From contig JALENY010000029.1 in assembly GCA_022767285.1 (NCBI GenBank), forward strand, positions 83,204 through 147,203: a stretch of 64,000 nt of DNA, in the 5' to 3' direction. Below, one piece after another: positions 1 through 8,802 of this stretch (positions within the stretch are counted from its first letter, which is position 1; each line of letters starts with the position of its first letter). The notes beneath the pieces were generated by a model. That model did not search any database. It saw only the letters and a list, made by a program, of their open reading frames with translations, and had not been told where the DNA came from. Origin of the DNA: Lachnospiraceae bacterium (GTDB lineage: Bacteria > Bacillota > Clostridia > Lachnospirales > Lachnospiraceae). The translations under genes and the position numbers were made by a program.

Positions 1-1119
1 TTTGTAAAAGGAGTGTTTGTGGAAACTTTCGGTCTGGGAGGTGACAGTGCAGTCCGCTATCATGAAAGAAAGCTGTATCTGGACACCCGAAGAATCGTTC
101 CTGTCTGCAGTCTGGCAGCCAGATACCCGGATGTAAAAGCCGAATTGCGGGAATTACTGGAACTGGAGGATGGCAGTTCCATCCATTTCCTCCATGAGTT
201 TTTGCTGTTGGTAAAAGATATCCGGGGGAAGAGCGGCTATACAGAGGAAGAACAGCTTTTATGCAAAAGGCTGAAAGATGGTCCGATGATTTTATCAAAG
301 GCAGCAAAATCTCTGGGCCGTGATCCCTATTCTTTTCATACGGAGAGGCTGGAGCGAGAAGGAATCGTGATCCGAAGCGGCTTGACACCCACTGACATCA
401 TGCATCTCTGCGGCGACTTTACAGCCTTTGAGCGGGAGGCGGCTGAACTGACAGCTGCTTATGTGGCTCGATGTGTCGGCATGGATGTTTTCAATCTGTC
501 AAGAACTGTGTATCAGATGGTTCAGGAAAAGCTTTACTGTAATCTGGTGCGAATTTTGTGGAATCGGCAAAACCCCTGTGGAAAGAAATATAAAAATACA
601 CAAAAGTGGGATGATGCTGTTGCACAAAGCTTTTATATGGCACAGCAAAAAGATGCGGGAATGTGCAAAATCACTTTCACAACAAAAGCGGTATTGATCG
701 GAATCGGTGCTCCGATACATATTTTTCTTGAACCTGTAGCAAGAATGCTGGGAACCAGGGCTGTTATCCCCAAAGAGGCGCCGGCTGCCAATGCGCTTGG
801 GGCGGTTTTGGGCAATGTGACAGCAGCCTGCAAAGTGGAGATACAATCAAAATATAATGGAGGAGGTATTGAAGCCTATCTGGTTTCCGGTCTTGAGCAG
901 GGTGAGTTTGAAAACTATGAAGAAGCAAAGAGGGCTGCTGTTGAGTCTGCAAAGAAAATGGCGGCTGAGCTGGTGGTAAAGCGAGGCGCTGTCAATTATA
1001 CGGTTCTGGTGGAGTCGAAGCAGACTGCACCGGTGGTTAATGCGGAAAAAATGTTTCTTAGTGAGACTGTGACAGCAAGAGCAATCGGGAAAATCGGATT
1101 TCCTGCAGAAACAGAGTAA
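1..1119 (+). CDS. Hydantoinase/oxoprolinase family protein, 5'-truncated by window edge
   Basis: The reading frame is open from the first base, so the gene starts before the window and only its 3' part is seen (about 372 residues). The segment GLGGDSAVR near the start and the later stretch GIGAPIHIFLEPVA followed by APAANALGAVLG are typical of the C-terminal part of the hydantoinase A / oxoprolinase / acetone carboxylase superfamily, whose ASKHA-like fold contributes glycine-rich nucleotide-binding loops. Members hydrolyse hydantoins or 5-oxoproline with ATP, but many clostridial homologues have no assigned substrate. No partner hydantoinase B gene follows; the next gene is a deacetylase with its own promoter. 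An internal GTG at 13 could be mistaken for a start, but the frame continues upstream of it. Confidence 0.8.
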   Translation, partial: FVKGVFVETFGLGGDSAVRYHERKLYLDTRRIVPVCSLAARYPDVKAELRELLELEDGSSIHFLHEFLLLVKDIRGKSGYTEEEQLLCKRLKDGPMILSKAAKSLGRDPYSFHTERLEREGIVIRSGLTPTDIMHLCGDFTAFEREAAELTAAYVARCVGMDVFNLSRTVYQMVQEKLYCNLVRILWNRQNPCGKKYKNTQKWDDAVAQSFYMAQQKDAGMCKITFTTKAVLIGIGAPIHIFLEPVARMLGTRAVIPKEAPAANALGAVLGNVTAACKVEIQSKYNGGGIEAYLVSGLEQGEFENYEEAKRAAVESAKKMAAELVVKRGAVNYTVLVESKQTAPVVNAEKMFLSETVTARAIGKIGFPAETE

Positions 1120-1156
1120 GTGTCCCATGCAAATGTATGGGGTTTCAAATTAAGGG

Positions 1157-1185
1157 TTGCCTTTTTCGACAGGAACATATACAAT
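1157..1185 (+). promoter_or_regulatory. Sigma-A-type promoter for the deacetylase gene
   Basis: TTGCCT at 1157-1162 and TACAAT at 1180-1185 are separated by 17 bp. The predicted transcript begins near 1192, about 55 nt ahead of the chosen ATG. Confidence 0.5.
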
Positions 1186-1246
1186 GAACCTGTGGGAATT
1201 AGTGTTGGCGCTTGAACTGCTTTTGGGCAGAGAAAGGGAAATCATA

Positions 1247-2773
1247 ATGGGAAACAGGGATGAACGTGACAGACAGTACATAGCAGAGCGAAGGGATAGA
1301 CGGCGCAGAAAAAGAAGAAGAGCTTTGATCTGCAAAACCGTGATCTTACTTGTGCTGCTGGTTATTCTGGCTGTCTGCCTGATCGTCGTGATAAAAGGCG
1401 GCAAAGAAGACAAGGAACCGGAAAATACGATCAATCCGACAGAAAATCCGGTGGATGGGGAGGCGTCGGAGGAAGCAATCGGCGGAGAGAGCGGATCTGA
1501 TGATACAGACGTGCCGGCTGCGTCAGGTGATGCTGCATCGGTGATGGTTCAGGCGGAACGAATGGCTGCCGGTTATGATTATGACGGCGCAATTGAACTG
1601 CTTCAGACCATACCGGGTTATGACAATGATGAGGCGGTAGTTTCTGCAATTGCCGATTATCAGGCAAAGAAAAATGCCTGTGTTGCTGTGAATGTGGACA
1701 CGGTGCCGCATATTTTTTACCATTCATTGATTAATGATACGGATCGTGCTTTTAACGTGAGTGTCCTGGGGCAGAGTACGGTGGACGGATTAAATGCATG
1801 GATGACTACCGTTGAAGAATTTGATAAAATTACCCAGCAGATGTATGACAACGGCTATGTTTTTGTGCGGCTTCGCGATCTGGTGGTGGAGACAACTGAC
1901 GAACAGGGGAATGTACATTTTGAGAAAAATACAAACCTGCTGCTTCCGCCGGATAAAAAGCCTGTCGTTCTCTCTATTGATGACCTCAGCTATTATCATT
2001 CGCCCTATGAGGCGGCTGGTTATCCAAATAAACTGGTTTTGGATGAAAACGGCAATGTTAAATGCGAATATACAGATGCCTCCGGAAATACCACCATCGG
2101 TGATTATGATGTGGTTCCAAGACTGAATTCTTTCCTGGAAGCGCACCCGGACGGAGCCTATAAAGGAGCCCGCGGGCTCATAGCCATGACCGGTTACAAC
2201 GGTGTATTCGGATACCGCACGGATGTAGCATACAAGACCGGCGTTGATCTGGACCCGGATCAGAAAGCATGGCTGGACAAACATCCGGACTTCAACTGGG
2301 ACAGCGAAGTTGCGGAGGCTACAAAGATCGCAGATGCTATCAAAAAATCTGGATGGGAATTTGCAAGCCATACGTGGGGTCATCTCAGTGTGACCAATAA
2401 AACTGCGGCGGAGCTGGCTGTTGACAATGAAAAATGGGTAAATACGGTCGAAAATATCGTGGGTGATGTGGATACGATAATCTTTGCTCACGGAAATGAT
2501 ATTGGTGACTGGCGGGATTACAGTGCGGATAATGAGAAATACAATTATTATAAGAGTGCCGGTTACAATTTCTTCTGCAATGTGGATGGATCCACACCTT
2601 ACTGGGTGCAGATCCGAGGGGATTATGTTCGCCAGGGACGAATCAATCTGGATGGGTTTATGCTCTATCGATCAACCCAGGGAGAGACAGATGTGCTGAA
2701 CGGGATGTTCAATGCTTCGGAAGTCTTTGATTCACGTCGCCCGACTCCTGTAACCGCAAACGGAAAAGCATAA
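1247..2773 (+). CDS. Membrane-anchored polysaccharide deacetylase-family protein
   Basis: A 508-residue protein with a very basic N-terminus (arginine-rich, residues about 4-28), one hydrophobic anchor (about 30-50), an acidic low-complexity linker (about 55-90) and an extracellular NodB-like domain. The paired aspartates of the first NodB motif (D245-D246 in SIDD) and the HxxxH zinc motif (H375 and H379 in HTWGH) are visible. The family removes acetyl groups from peptidoglycan or other N-acetylated polysaccharides at the cell surface. The start at 1247 was chosen because AGAAAGGGA lies just upstream and the protein then begins directly with the cationic cytoplasmic tail; a longer frame from 1157 would overlap the promoter. 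Substrate is not known from sequence. It stands alone between a partial gene and a tRNA. Confidence 0.8.
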   Translation: MGNRDERDRQYIAERRDRRRRKRRRALICKTVILLVLLVILAVCLIVVIKGGKEDKEPENTINPTENPVDGEASEEAIGGESGSDDTDVPAASGDAASVMVQAERMAAGYDYDGAIELLQTIPGYDNDEAVVSAIADYQAKKNACVAVNVDTVPHIFYHSLINDTDRAFNVSVLGQSTVDGLNAWMTTVEEFDKITQQMYDNGYVFVRLRDLVVETTDEQGNVHFEKNTNLLLPPDKKPVVLSIDDLSYYHSPYEAAGYPNKLVLDENGNVKCEYTDASGNTTIGDYDVVPRLNSFLEAHPDGAYKGARGLIAMTGYNGVFGYRTDVAYKTGVDLDPDQKAWLDKHPDFNWDSEVAEATKIADAIKKSGWEFASHTWGHLSVTNKTAAELAVDNEKWVNTVENIVGDVDTIIFAHGNDIGDWRDYSADNEKYNYYKSAGYNFFCNVDGSTPYWVQIRGDYVRQGRINLDGFMLYRSTQGETDVLNGMFNASEVFDSRRPTPVTANGKA

Positions 2774-2788
2774 GGTATAAGGATGCAA

Positions 2789-2833
2789 AGATATAAGAAA
2801 AGAATGGCCCGGTGCCTTTCTTTTCTTATATCT
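2789..2833 (+). terminator. Long inverted repeat, probable terminator of the deacetylase gene
   Basis: Arms 2789-2803 and 2819-2833 are perfect 15-bp complements (AGATATAAGAAAAGA and its reverse complement), with a partly self-complementary loop containing GGC and GCC. The pyrimidine-rich descending arm replaces a classical T run. Confidence 0.55.
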
Positions 2834-2930
2834 GATATGTTCAAAGGGAGAGCAAACGCTCGCTGGATGGGTGAAATTTACTTTTACAGGTAACTTTATA
2901 AATAAAAAATGAAAAAAATTAAAAAAATGC

Positions 2931-2959
2931 TTGCATTTATCCGCAACATAGTATAGAAT
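2931..2959 (+). promoter_or_regulatory. Promoter of the tRNA-Glu gene
   Basis: TTGCAT at 2931-2936 and TAGAAT at 2954-2959 are spaced by 17 bp, about 26 bp ahead of the tRNA. An A/T-rich stretch just upstream (2901-2928) could serve as an UP element. Confidence 0.55.
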
Positions 2960-2984
2960 GCAATAGTACGAGCGTTACAGATAT

Positions 2985-3056
2985 GGTCCGTTGGTCAAGC
3001 GGTTAAGACGCCGCCCTCTCACGGCGGAAACAGGGGTTCGATTCCCCTACGGACTG
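2985..3056 (+). tRNA. tRNA-Glu, anticodon CTC
   Basis: A 72-nt cloverleaf folds with acceptor arm GGTCCGT / ACGGACT (one G-U pair), D loop containing GGTCAAGCGGTTAAGA, anticodon stem CCGCC/GGCGG around loop CTCTCAC, and T arm AGGGG-TTCGATT-CCCCT. The anticodon at loop positions 34-36 is CTC, reading GAG. The 3' CCA is not encoded. It stands alone, with its own promoter and terminator. Confidence 0.95.
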
Positions 3057-3065
3057 TTTTCTACA

Positions 3066-3092
3066 GGGACCTGAAATCAGGTCTCTTTTTTT
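3066..3092 (+). terminator. Intrinsic terminator of tRNA-Glu
   Basis: GACCTG and CAGGTC flank AAAT and are followed by a T-rich tract (3084-3092), starting ten bases after the tRNA. Confidence 0.8.
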
Positions 3093-3191
3093 GTCCGTCG
3101 TAAAGTGCATTCCATGGAATAAAAGCGTTCCGTGTGGATCGCACTGTGAGAATATATTGATAAAAAGTTACAGGATTTTAAGGGGGATAAT

Positions 3192-3839
3192 ATGAGCCTG
3201 AAGTTAGACATTCCAATAGAAATATCAGCACGCCATGTGCATCTGTCACGGGATGATTTTGAGCGATTGTTCGGAAAGGGCGCCGAATTGACGTTTGCGA
3301 AAGAATTAAGTCAGCCGGGCCAGTATCTGGCAAAAGAGCGTGTGGATCTGATCGGACCGAAAGGAGTTTTTTCCAATGTGGCAATTCTCGGACCCTTTCG
3401 AAAAGAATCTCAGGTGGAGTTGTCCATAACGGACACCAGAAAAATGGGGATCAGTCATACCATTCGTCAGTCCGGTGATATCGAAGGAACACCGGGATGT
3501 ATATTGAGAAACGGAGATACACAGCTGGAACTGGATAAAGGGGTCATTGTGGCGAAGCGCCATATTCATATGACTCCGAAGGATGCCATCCGTCTTCATG
3601 TGGAAGACAACGATACCGTCTGCATTTTGACAACCAGTTATGAGCGGTCAGTCATATATGCAGATGTTGTAGTTCGTGTGAATAAAAGCTTCAAGCTGGC
3701 TATGCATGTGGATACGGATGAGGGAAACGCTTTCGATCCGGATGAAAATCCATCCGGGGTCATTCTTCCGCTCTATGATACACGCCAATACAGTCTGGAA
3801 AAATGGAAGGAAGAACTTTTAGAGGGAATCAGCCGCTGA
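3192..3839 (+). CDS. PduL-type phosphate acyltransferase
   Basis: A 215-residue protein matching the length of the PduL phosphotransacylase family, which swaps phosphate and CoA on acyl groups (acyl-CoA + Pi to acyl-phosphate + CoA). The conserved N-terminal SARHVHLS and the later AKRHIHMTP carry the histidines that bind the catalytic zincs in this family; DPDENPSG near the C-terminus is also typical. It has a strong ribosome-binding site (AGGGGGAT) 5-6 nt before the ATG. It is not next to an acetate kinase or a microcompartment shell gene here, so it may act as the housekeeping phosphotransacetylase replacing Pta. No N-terminal encapsulation helix is apparent, which favours a cytosolic enzyme. 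Confidence 0.85.
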   Translation: MSLKLDIPIEISARHVHLSRDDFERLFGKGAELTFAKELSQPGQYLAKERVDLIGPKGVFSNVAILGPFRKESQVELSITDTRKMGISHTIRQSGDIEGTPGCILRNGDTQLELDKGVIVAKRHIHMTPKDAIRLHVEDNDTVCILTTSYERSVIYADVVVRVNKSFKLAMHVDTDEGNAFDPDENPSGVILPLYDTRQYSLEKWKEELLEGISR

Positions 3840-3969
3840 ACATGTAAAAGCAGAAAACCTGCGGCAGGCACGGAAATACAGATACGCGGTTCGTGCACGG
3901 GAAAATCCATGCAGTGCCGCCCGCAGTAAAGGTATAAAAGTCATGAGTCATTAGAAACGAGGTTAAAAT

Positions 3970-5892
3970 ATGGCGAAGAAAAACACGTATGATGCGGACA
4001 GTATATCCGTTCTGGAAGGGCTGGAAGCAGTCCGAAAAAGACCGGGTATGTATATCGGCAGCGTGTCCCGAAAGGGACTGAACCATTTAATATATGAGAT
4101 TGTAGATAACGCAGTGGATGAGCATCTGGCGGGATACTGTGACCGGATTGAGGTCTTTCTTGAAAAAGACGGTTCCTGTACGGTCAACGACAATGGACGC
4201 GGTATTCCTGTGGGCATGCATGCAAAGGGCATGTCAGCGGAGCGGCTTGTGTTTACCACACTCCATGCAGGCGGAAAATTCGATGACAGTGTCTACAAGA
4301 CCAGTGGTGGTCTCCACGGTGTTGGATCTTCCGTTGTGAATGCGCTCTCCACCTATCTTGATATCAGGATCAGCCGTGAGGGCTACATACATCATGATCA
4401 TTATGAGAGGGGCATCCCCACCATTGAGCTGGAGAACGGTCTTCTTCCGAAACTCGGAAAAACGAAAGAGACCGGAACCTGGGTAAATTTTCTTCCGGAT
4501 CCTGAAATCTTTGAAAAGACCAGATTTTCCTCTACAGAAGTAAAAAGCCGTCTTCATGAGACGGCCTATTTAAATCCAAACCTTCATATCTATTTTGAAG
4601 ATCGAAGAGATGATGAAGTGGAGAAGATCGAATTTTTTGAACCGGACGGAATCATCGGTTTTGTAAAAGATCTGAACAAAAAAGCGGAAGTTCTGACGGA
4701 ACCCGTTTACTTTAAGGGAGAATCAGAAGGCATTACAGTGGAAGCGGCATTTCAGTTTGTCAATGAGTTTCACGAAAATGTCCTGGGCTTCTGTAATAAT
4801 ATTTACAATGCGGAAGGCGGTACTCATCTGACCGGATTTAAGACCATGTTCACCACAGTCATGAACAACTATGCCCGTGAACTAGGCATTTTAAAGGAAA
4901 AAGATGCCAATTTTACCGGAGCGGACATCCGGAACGGAATGACTGCCGTGGTATCCATCAAACATCCGGCACCCCGGTTTGAGGGCCAGACGAAAACAAA
5001 ACTGGATAACCAGGATGCCAGCCGCGCCACCGGAAAAGTGACGGGCGAAAAAATTGCCCACTATTTCGACCGAAACCTGGATGCGTTGAAGACGGTGCTT
5101 TCCTGTGCGGAAAAAGCAGCAAAAATCCGTAAAACAGAGGAAAAAGCCAAGACAAATATGCTGTCCAAGCCGAGATTTTCCTTCGATTCTAACGGGAAAC
5201 TGGCCAACTGTGTATTGCGGGATCCGAAAAAATGCGAGATTTTTATCGTGGAGGGAGATTCTGCCGGAGGTTCCGCCAAGACAGCGCGGGACAGAAGCTA
5301 TCAGGCCATACTGCCGATTCGCGGAAAGATTCTGAACGTAGAAAAAGCCAGCATTGACAAAATCCTGGCCAATGCGGAGATCAAGACCATGATCAACGCT
5401 TTTGGGTGCGGTTTTTCCGAAGGATATGGAAATGATTTTGATATCAGCAAGCTAAATTACGATAAAATTATTATTATGGCCGATGCGGATGTGGACGGTG
5501 CGCACATCTCCACACTGCTTTTGACCCTGTTCTACCGCTTTATGCCGGATCTGATCTATGAGGGTCATGTCTATGTGGCTATGCCGCCCCTGTATAAAGT
5601 CATGCCGGCAAAAGGAAAGGAAGAATATCTCTACGATGATAAGGCTTTGGAAAAATACCGAAGAACCCATAAAGGGAAATTTACCCTTCAGCGCTACAAA
5701 GGCCTTGGTGAGATGGATGCGGAGCAGCTCTGGGAGACAACTTTAAACCCTGAGACACGCATGATGCGCCGTATCGAGATTGAGGATGCAAGACTTGCTT
5801 CTGAGGTGACAGGAATCCTTATGGGAAACGATGTGCCGCCCAGAAGAAGCTTTATTTATGAACACGCACAGGATGCGGAACTGGATATTTAG
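3970..5892 (+). CDS. Type IIA DNA topoisomerase, subunit B (GyrB/ParE family)
   Basis: A 640-residue ATPase subunit. The GHKL ATP-binding motifs EIVDNAVDEHLAG, DNGRGIPV and GGLHGVGSSVVNAL lie in the first 120 residues. The TOPRIM domain has EGDSAGGSAK at about 428 and the DADVDGAHI metal site near 503. It ends with the GyrB C-terminal motif QRYKGLGEMDAEQLWETT. It forms a tetramer with the A subunit encoded 14 bp downstream. The pair is probably the second (topoisomerase IV-like) set, because the partner lacks a canonical GyrA box, but this cannot be proven without comparing the oriC-linked gyrB. A short GC-rich leader (3840-3969) with complementary GCGGCA/TGCCGC segments precedes it. Confidence 0.9.
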   Translation: MAKKNTYDADSISVLEGLEAVRKRPGMYIGSVSRKGLNHLIYEIVDNAVDEHLAGYCDRIEVFLEKDGSCTVNDNGRGIPVGMHAKGMSAERLVFTTLHAGGKFDDSVYKTSGGLHGVGSSVVNALSTYLDIRISREGYIHHDHYERGIPTIELENGLLPKLGKTKETGTWVNFLPDPEIFEKTRFSSTEVKSRLHETAYLNPNLHIYFEDRRDDEVEKIEFFEPDGIIGFVKDLNKKAEVLTEPVYFKGESEGITVEAAFQFVNEFHENVLGFCNNIYNAEGGTHLTGFKTMFTTVMNNYARELGILKEKDANFTGADIRNGMTAVVSIKHPAPRFEGQTKTKLDNQDASRATGKVTGEKIAHYFDRNLDALKTVLSCAEKAAKIRKTEEKAKTNMLSKPRFSFDSNGKLANCVLRDPKKCEIFIVEGDSAGGSAKTARDRSYQAILPIRGKILNVEKASIDKILANAEIKTMINAFGCGFSEGYGNDFDISKLNYDKIIIMADADVDGAHISTLLLTLFYRFMPDLIYEGHVYVAMPPLYKVMPAKGKEEYLYDDKALEKYRRTHKGKFTLQRYKGLGEMDAEQLWETTLNPETRMMRRIEIEDARLASEVTGILMGNDVPPRRSFIYEHAQDAELDI

Positions 5893-5906
5893 GAGGTTGA
5901 GATAAG

Positions 5907-8156
5907 ATGGCAGCAAAAACAGAAGAACAGATTATCCGGACCGACTATTCGGAGATCATGCAGAAGTCCTATATTGACTATGCCATGAGCGTTATTGTAT
6001 CCAGAGCCCTCCCGGACGTGCGAGATGGTCTGAAACCGGTGCAGAGAAGGACGCTGTACGATATGTATGAGCTGGGGATCCGCTATGACCGGCCATACCG
6101 AAAGAGCGCCCGTATCGTCGGTGACACCATGGGTAAATACCATCCTCACGGTGACAGCTCCATTTATGAGGCGCTGGTGGTAATGGCACAGGATTTCAAA
6201 AAAGAGCTTCCGCTGGTGGACGGGCATGGAAACTTCGGTTCTGTCGAAGGCGACGGCGCGGCGGCTCAGCGTTATACAGAAGCGCGTCTGCAGAAAATCA
6301 CGCAGGAAGTGTTTCTGGGTGATCTTGATAAAGATGTGGTGGATTTTGTACCGAATTTTGATGAGACGGAACGGGAGCCTGTTGTATTGCCGGTGCGTAT
6401 TCCCAATCTGCTGGTCAACGGTGCGGACGGCATTGCGGTAGGTATGGCAACCAGCATTCCGCCCCATAATCTGGCTGAAGTGATCGATGCCGTAAAAGCA
6501 TATATGAAAAACGATGCGATCACCACAAGGGGACTTATGAAATATATTAAGGGGCCGGATTTTCCCACCGGCGGCCTTGTGGTCAATCAGGATGATCTGC
6601 TGCAGATCTATGAGACTGGAATCGGGAAACTGAGAGTGCGCGGAAAGGTAGAAGAGGAAAAAGGAAAAAACGGAAGAAAATGTCTGGTCATTACGGAAAT
6701 TCCCTACACCATGATCGGGGCAAACATCGGAAAATTTCTCAATGATGTTGCTGCTTTGGTGGAGACCAGAAAGACCACCGATATTGTGGATATTTCCAAC
6801 CAGTCATCAAAGGAAGGAATCCGCATTGTGCTGGAGCTGAAGCGTGATTCGGATGTGGAAAAACTCACCAATTTGCTTTATAAGAAGACTCGTCTTGAGG
6901 ATACGTTCGGTGTCAATATGCTGGCAGTTGCGGATGGAAGACCGGAGACTCTGAGTCTGAAACAGGTGATCGAACATCATGTGGATTTTCAGTTTGAGGT
7001 TGCCACCAGAAAATATCAGAACCTTCTGGAAAAAGACCTTTTGAAAAAAGAGGTGCAGGAAGGCCTGATCAAAGCCTGTGATGTGATCGATCTGATCATT
7101 GAAATCCTTCGGGGCAGCAAAAATCAGCAGCAGGCAAAAGACTGCCTGATCCAGGGAAAAACAGATGGAATCAAGTTTAAGACGGTCAAAAGCAAAAAGC
7201 AGGCTTCTGAACTTCATTTTACCGAGCGTCAGGCTACTGCTATCCTGGAAATGCGTCTTTACAAGCTGATCGGCCTGGAGATCGCTGCGCTGAACAAAGA
7301 GTACGAAAGTACCCTGGCAAACATTGCCCGATATGAAGATATTCTGAACAACTATGATTCCATGGCAAAGGTAATCATGGATGATCTGGATGCCATTAAA
7401 AAAGAGTTCGGTAATAAGAGAAAAACCGTGATCGATAACGTGGAGGAAGTAGTCTTTGAGGAGAAAAAGGTTGAGGAAATGGAAGTCTATTTCCTTATGG
7501 ACCGTTTCGGCTATGCCAAGACCATAGATAAGGCCGCTTATGAGCGGAATAAAGAGACTGTTGACCGGGAATACAAATATGTATTTTCCTGCATGAATAC
7601 AGATAAAGTATGCATTTTTACCAATACCGGAAAGATGCACACGGTAAAAGTGCTGGATGTACCCCACGGCAAGATGCGCGACAAGGGCACTCCTGTTGAT
7701 AATATGAGCAATTTTTCCAATGCGGCGGAGGACATGGTCTATGTGGCCAGTCTGACATTCGTAAAGGCATCCACTTTGATGTTCATCACCAAACAGTCTA
7801 TGATGAAACTGGTGAAAGGTGCAGAATTTGATGTGGCCAAGCGCACCATAGCGGCTACAAAACTGAACGAGGGAGATGAAGTGATCCTGATCACTGCAGC
7901 CGATCCCATGGAACATGTGGTGCTGCAGAGCAAAGACGGTTATTTCCTGCGTTTCCTGAAAGAAGAGGTACCGCTGAAGAAAAAAACGGCGGTGGGTGTG
8001 CGCGGCATGAAACTGGGAGAAAAGGATGAACTGGAAGCAGCGTATCTGCTGGAAGGCCGCACGGATTATACCATTGAGTACCGGGGACGGAAACTGACCC
8101 TGAACCGCCTGAAACTGGCTAAGAGGGACGGAAAAGGTACGAAATGCAGAGGGTAA
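5907..8156 (+). CDS. Type IIA DNA topoisomerase, subunit A (ParC-like)
   Basis: A 749-residue DNA breakage-reunion subunit. The catalytic tyrosine is Y123 in AAAQRYTEAR. The quinolone-determining region reads HPHGDSSIYEALV, with Ser84 and Glu88 at the classic positions, so no resistance substitution is visible. After the breakage domain comes a short beta-pinwheel-like C-terminal domain (from about 510) without the GyrA box QRRGGKG; only a degenerate VGVRGMKL remains. That argues for a decatenating topoisomerase IV type rather than a supercoiling gyrase. It is translationally close to the B subunit (14 bp, RBS AGGAGG) and probably cotranscribed with it. Confidence 0.85.
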   Translation: MAAKTEEQIIRTDYSEIMQKSYIDYAMSVIVSRALPDVRDGLKPVQRRTLYDMYELGIRYDRPYRKSARIVGDTMGKYHPHGDSSIYEALVVMAQDFKKELPLVDGHGNFGSVEGDGAAAQRYTEARLQKITQEVFLGDLDKDVVDFVPNFDETEREPVVLPVRIPNLLVNGADGIAVGMATSIPPHNLAEVIDAVKAYMKNDAITTRGLMKYIKGPDFPTGGLVVNQDDLLQIYETGIGKLRVRGKVEEEKGKNGRKCLVITEIPYTMIGANIGKFLNDVAALVETRKTTDIVDISNQSSKEGIRIVLELKRDSDVEKLTNLLYKKTRLEDTFGVNMLAVADGRPETLSLKQVIEHHVDFQFEVATRKYQNLLEKDLLKKEVQEGLIKACDVIDLIIEILRGSKNQQQAKDCLIQGKTDGIKFKTVKSKKQASELHFTERQATAILEMRLYKLIGLEIAALNKEYESTLANIARYEDILNNYDSMAKVIMDDLDAIKKEFGNKRKTVIDNVEEVVFEEKKVEEMEVYFLMDRFGYAKTIDKAAYERNKETVDREYKYVFSCMNTDKVCIFTNTGKMHTVKVLDVPHGKMRDKGTPVDNMSNFSNAAEDMVYVASLTFVKASTLMFITKQSMMKLVKGAEFDVAKRTIAATKLNEGDEVILITAADPMEHVVLQSKDGYFLRFLKEEVPLKKKTAVGVRGMKLGEKDELEAAYLLEGRTDYTIEYRGRKLTLNRLKLAKRDGKGTKCRG

Positions 8157-8172
8157 AATCAGTAAAAAAGCC

Positions 8173-8201
8173 TTGCATTTTAACAAAACTGGTGCTATAG
8201 T
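8173..8201 (+). promoter_or_regulatory. Promoter of the rimP-nusA-infB operon
   Basis: TTGCAT at 8173-8178 and TATAGT at 8196-8201 are separated by 17 bp. The leader runs about 100 nt to rimP. Confidence 0.65.
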
Positions 8202-8234
8202 AAGAATGTAGATTTAATATTGTTGATGTTAAGG

Positions 8235-8254
8235 GAGTGGACGAAAGTCCACTC
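8235..8254 (+). promoter_or_regulatory. GNRA-capped hairpin in the rimP leader
   Basis: A perfect 8-bp stem GAGTGGAC / GTCCACTC is closed by a GAAA tetraloop. It lies in the 5' leader, about 35 nt after the predicted start of transcription. It lacks an immediate T run, so it may be an RNA-stabilising or regulatory element rather than a terminator. Confidence 0.6.
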
Positions 8255-8310
8255 TCGTTGTTTGTCATCACATTTTTACATGGCTTCAAAGACCATGGAA
8301 TGGAGTGTAT

Positions 8311-8778
8311 ATGGGTAAAAAGGAAACTTATGAAGCAAAGGCAGAAGAGCTGCTCACACCGATTCTCGAGCATTTTGGATTCGAACTGGTGGATGTGGAA
8401 TATGTAAAAGAGGGCAGCAGCTGGTATCTGCGGGGGTACATCGACAAAGAGGGCGGAATCACCGTGGATGACTGTGTGGATGTGAGCCGGATTTTCAGCG
8501 ATAAACTGGATGAAGCTGATTTTATCGAGGACAGCTACATTATGGAAATCAGTTCGCCGGGACTGGGGAGACCGCTGAAAAAGGAAAAAGACTATGTGCG
8601 CAGTATGGGGAAAGAACTGGAAATCCGTACCTACCGGCCTGTGGAGAGAAAAAAAGAATTTTATGGTATTCTGACTGCATATGATACAGACAGTGTGACC
8701 ATTGAGATAGAAGACGGAAAGAATATGACCTTTCAAAAGAGTGATATCGCATTGATTCGCTTGGCTTTTGACTTTTGA
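8311..8778 (+). CDS. rimP: Ribosome maturation factor RimP
   Basis: A 155-residue protein with the alpha/beta N-terminal domain (GFELVDVEYVKEG) and the SM-like C-terminal domain; the family signature EISSPGLGRPLKKEKDY is intact. RimP binds the 30S subunit and is needed for late 16S rRNA/S12 assembly. It is the first gene of the nusA-infB operon, its usual place. ATG at 8311 was preferred to the GTG at 8305 because GGAG at 8302-8305 is then correctly spaced. Confidence 0.95.
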   Translation: MGKKETYEAKAEELLTPILEHFGFELVDVEYVKEGSSWYLRGYIDKEGGITVDDCVDVSRIFSDKLDEADFIEDSYIMEISSPGLGRPLKKEKDYVRSMGKELEIRTYRPVERKKEFYGILTAYDTDSVTIEIEDGKNMTFQKSDIALIRLAFDF

Positions 8779-8802
8779 GAAAAATAGGAGGATAAAGGAA
8801 AA

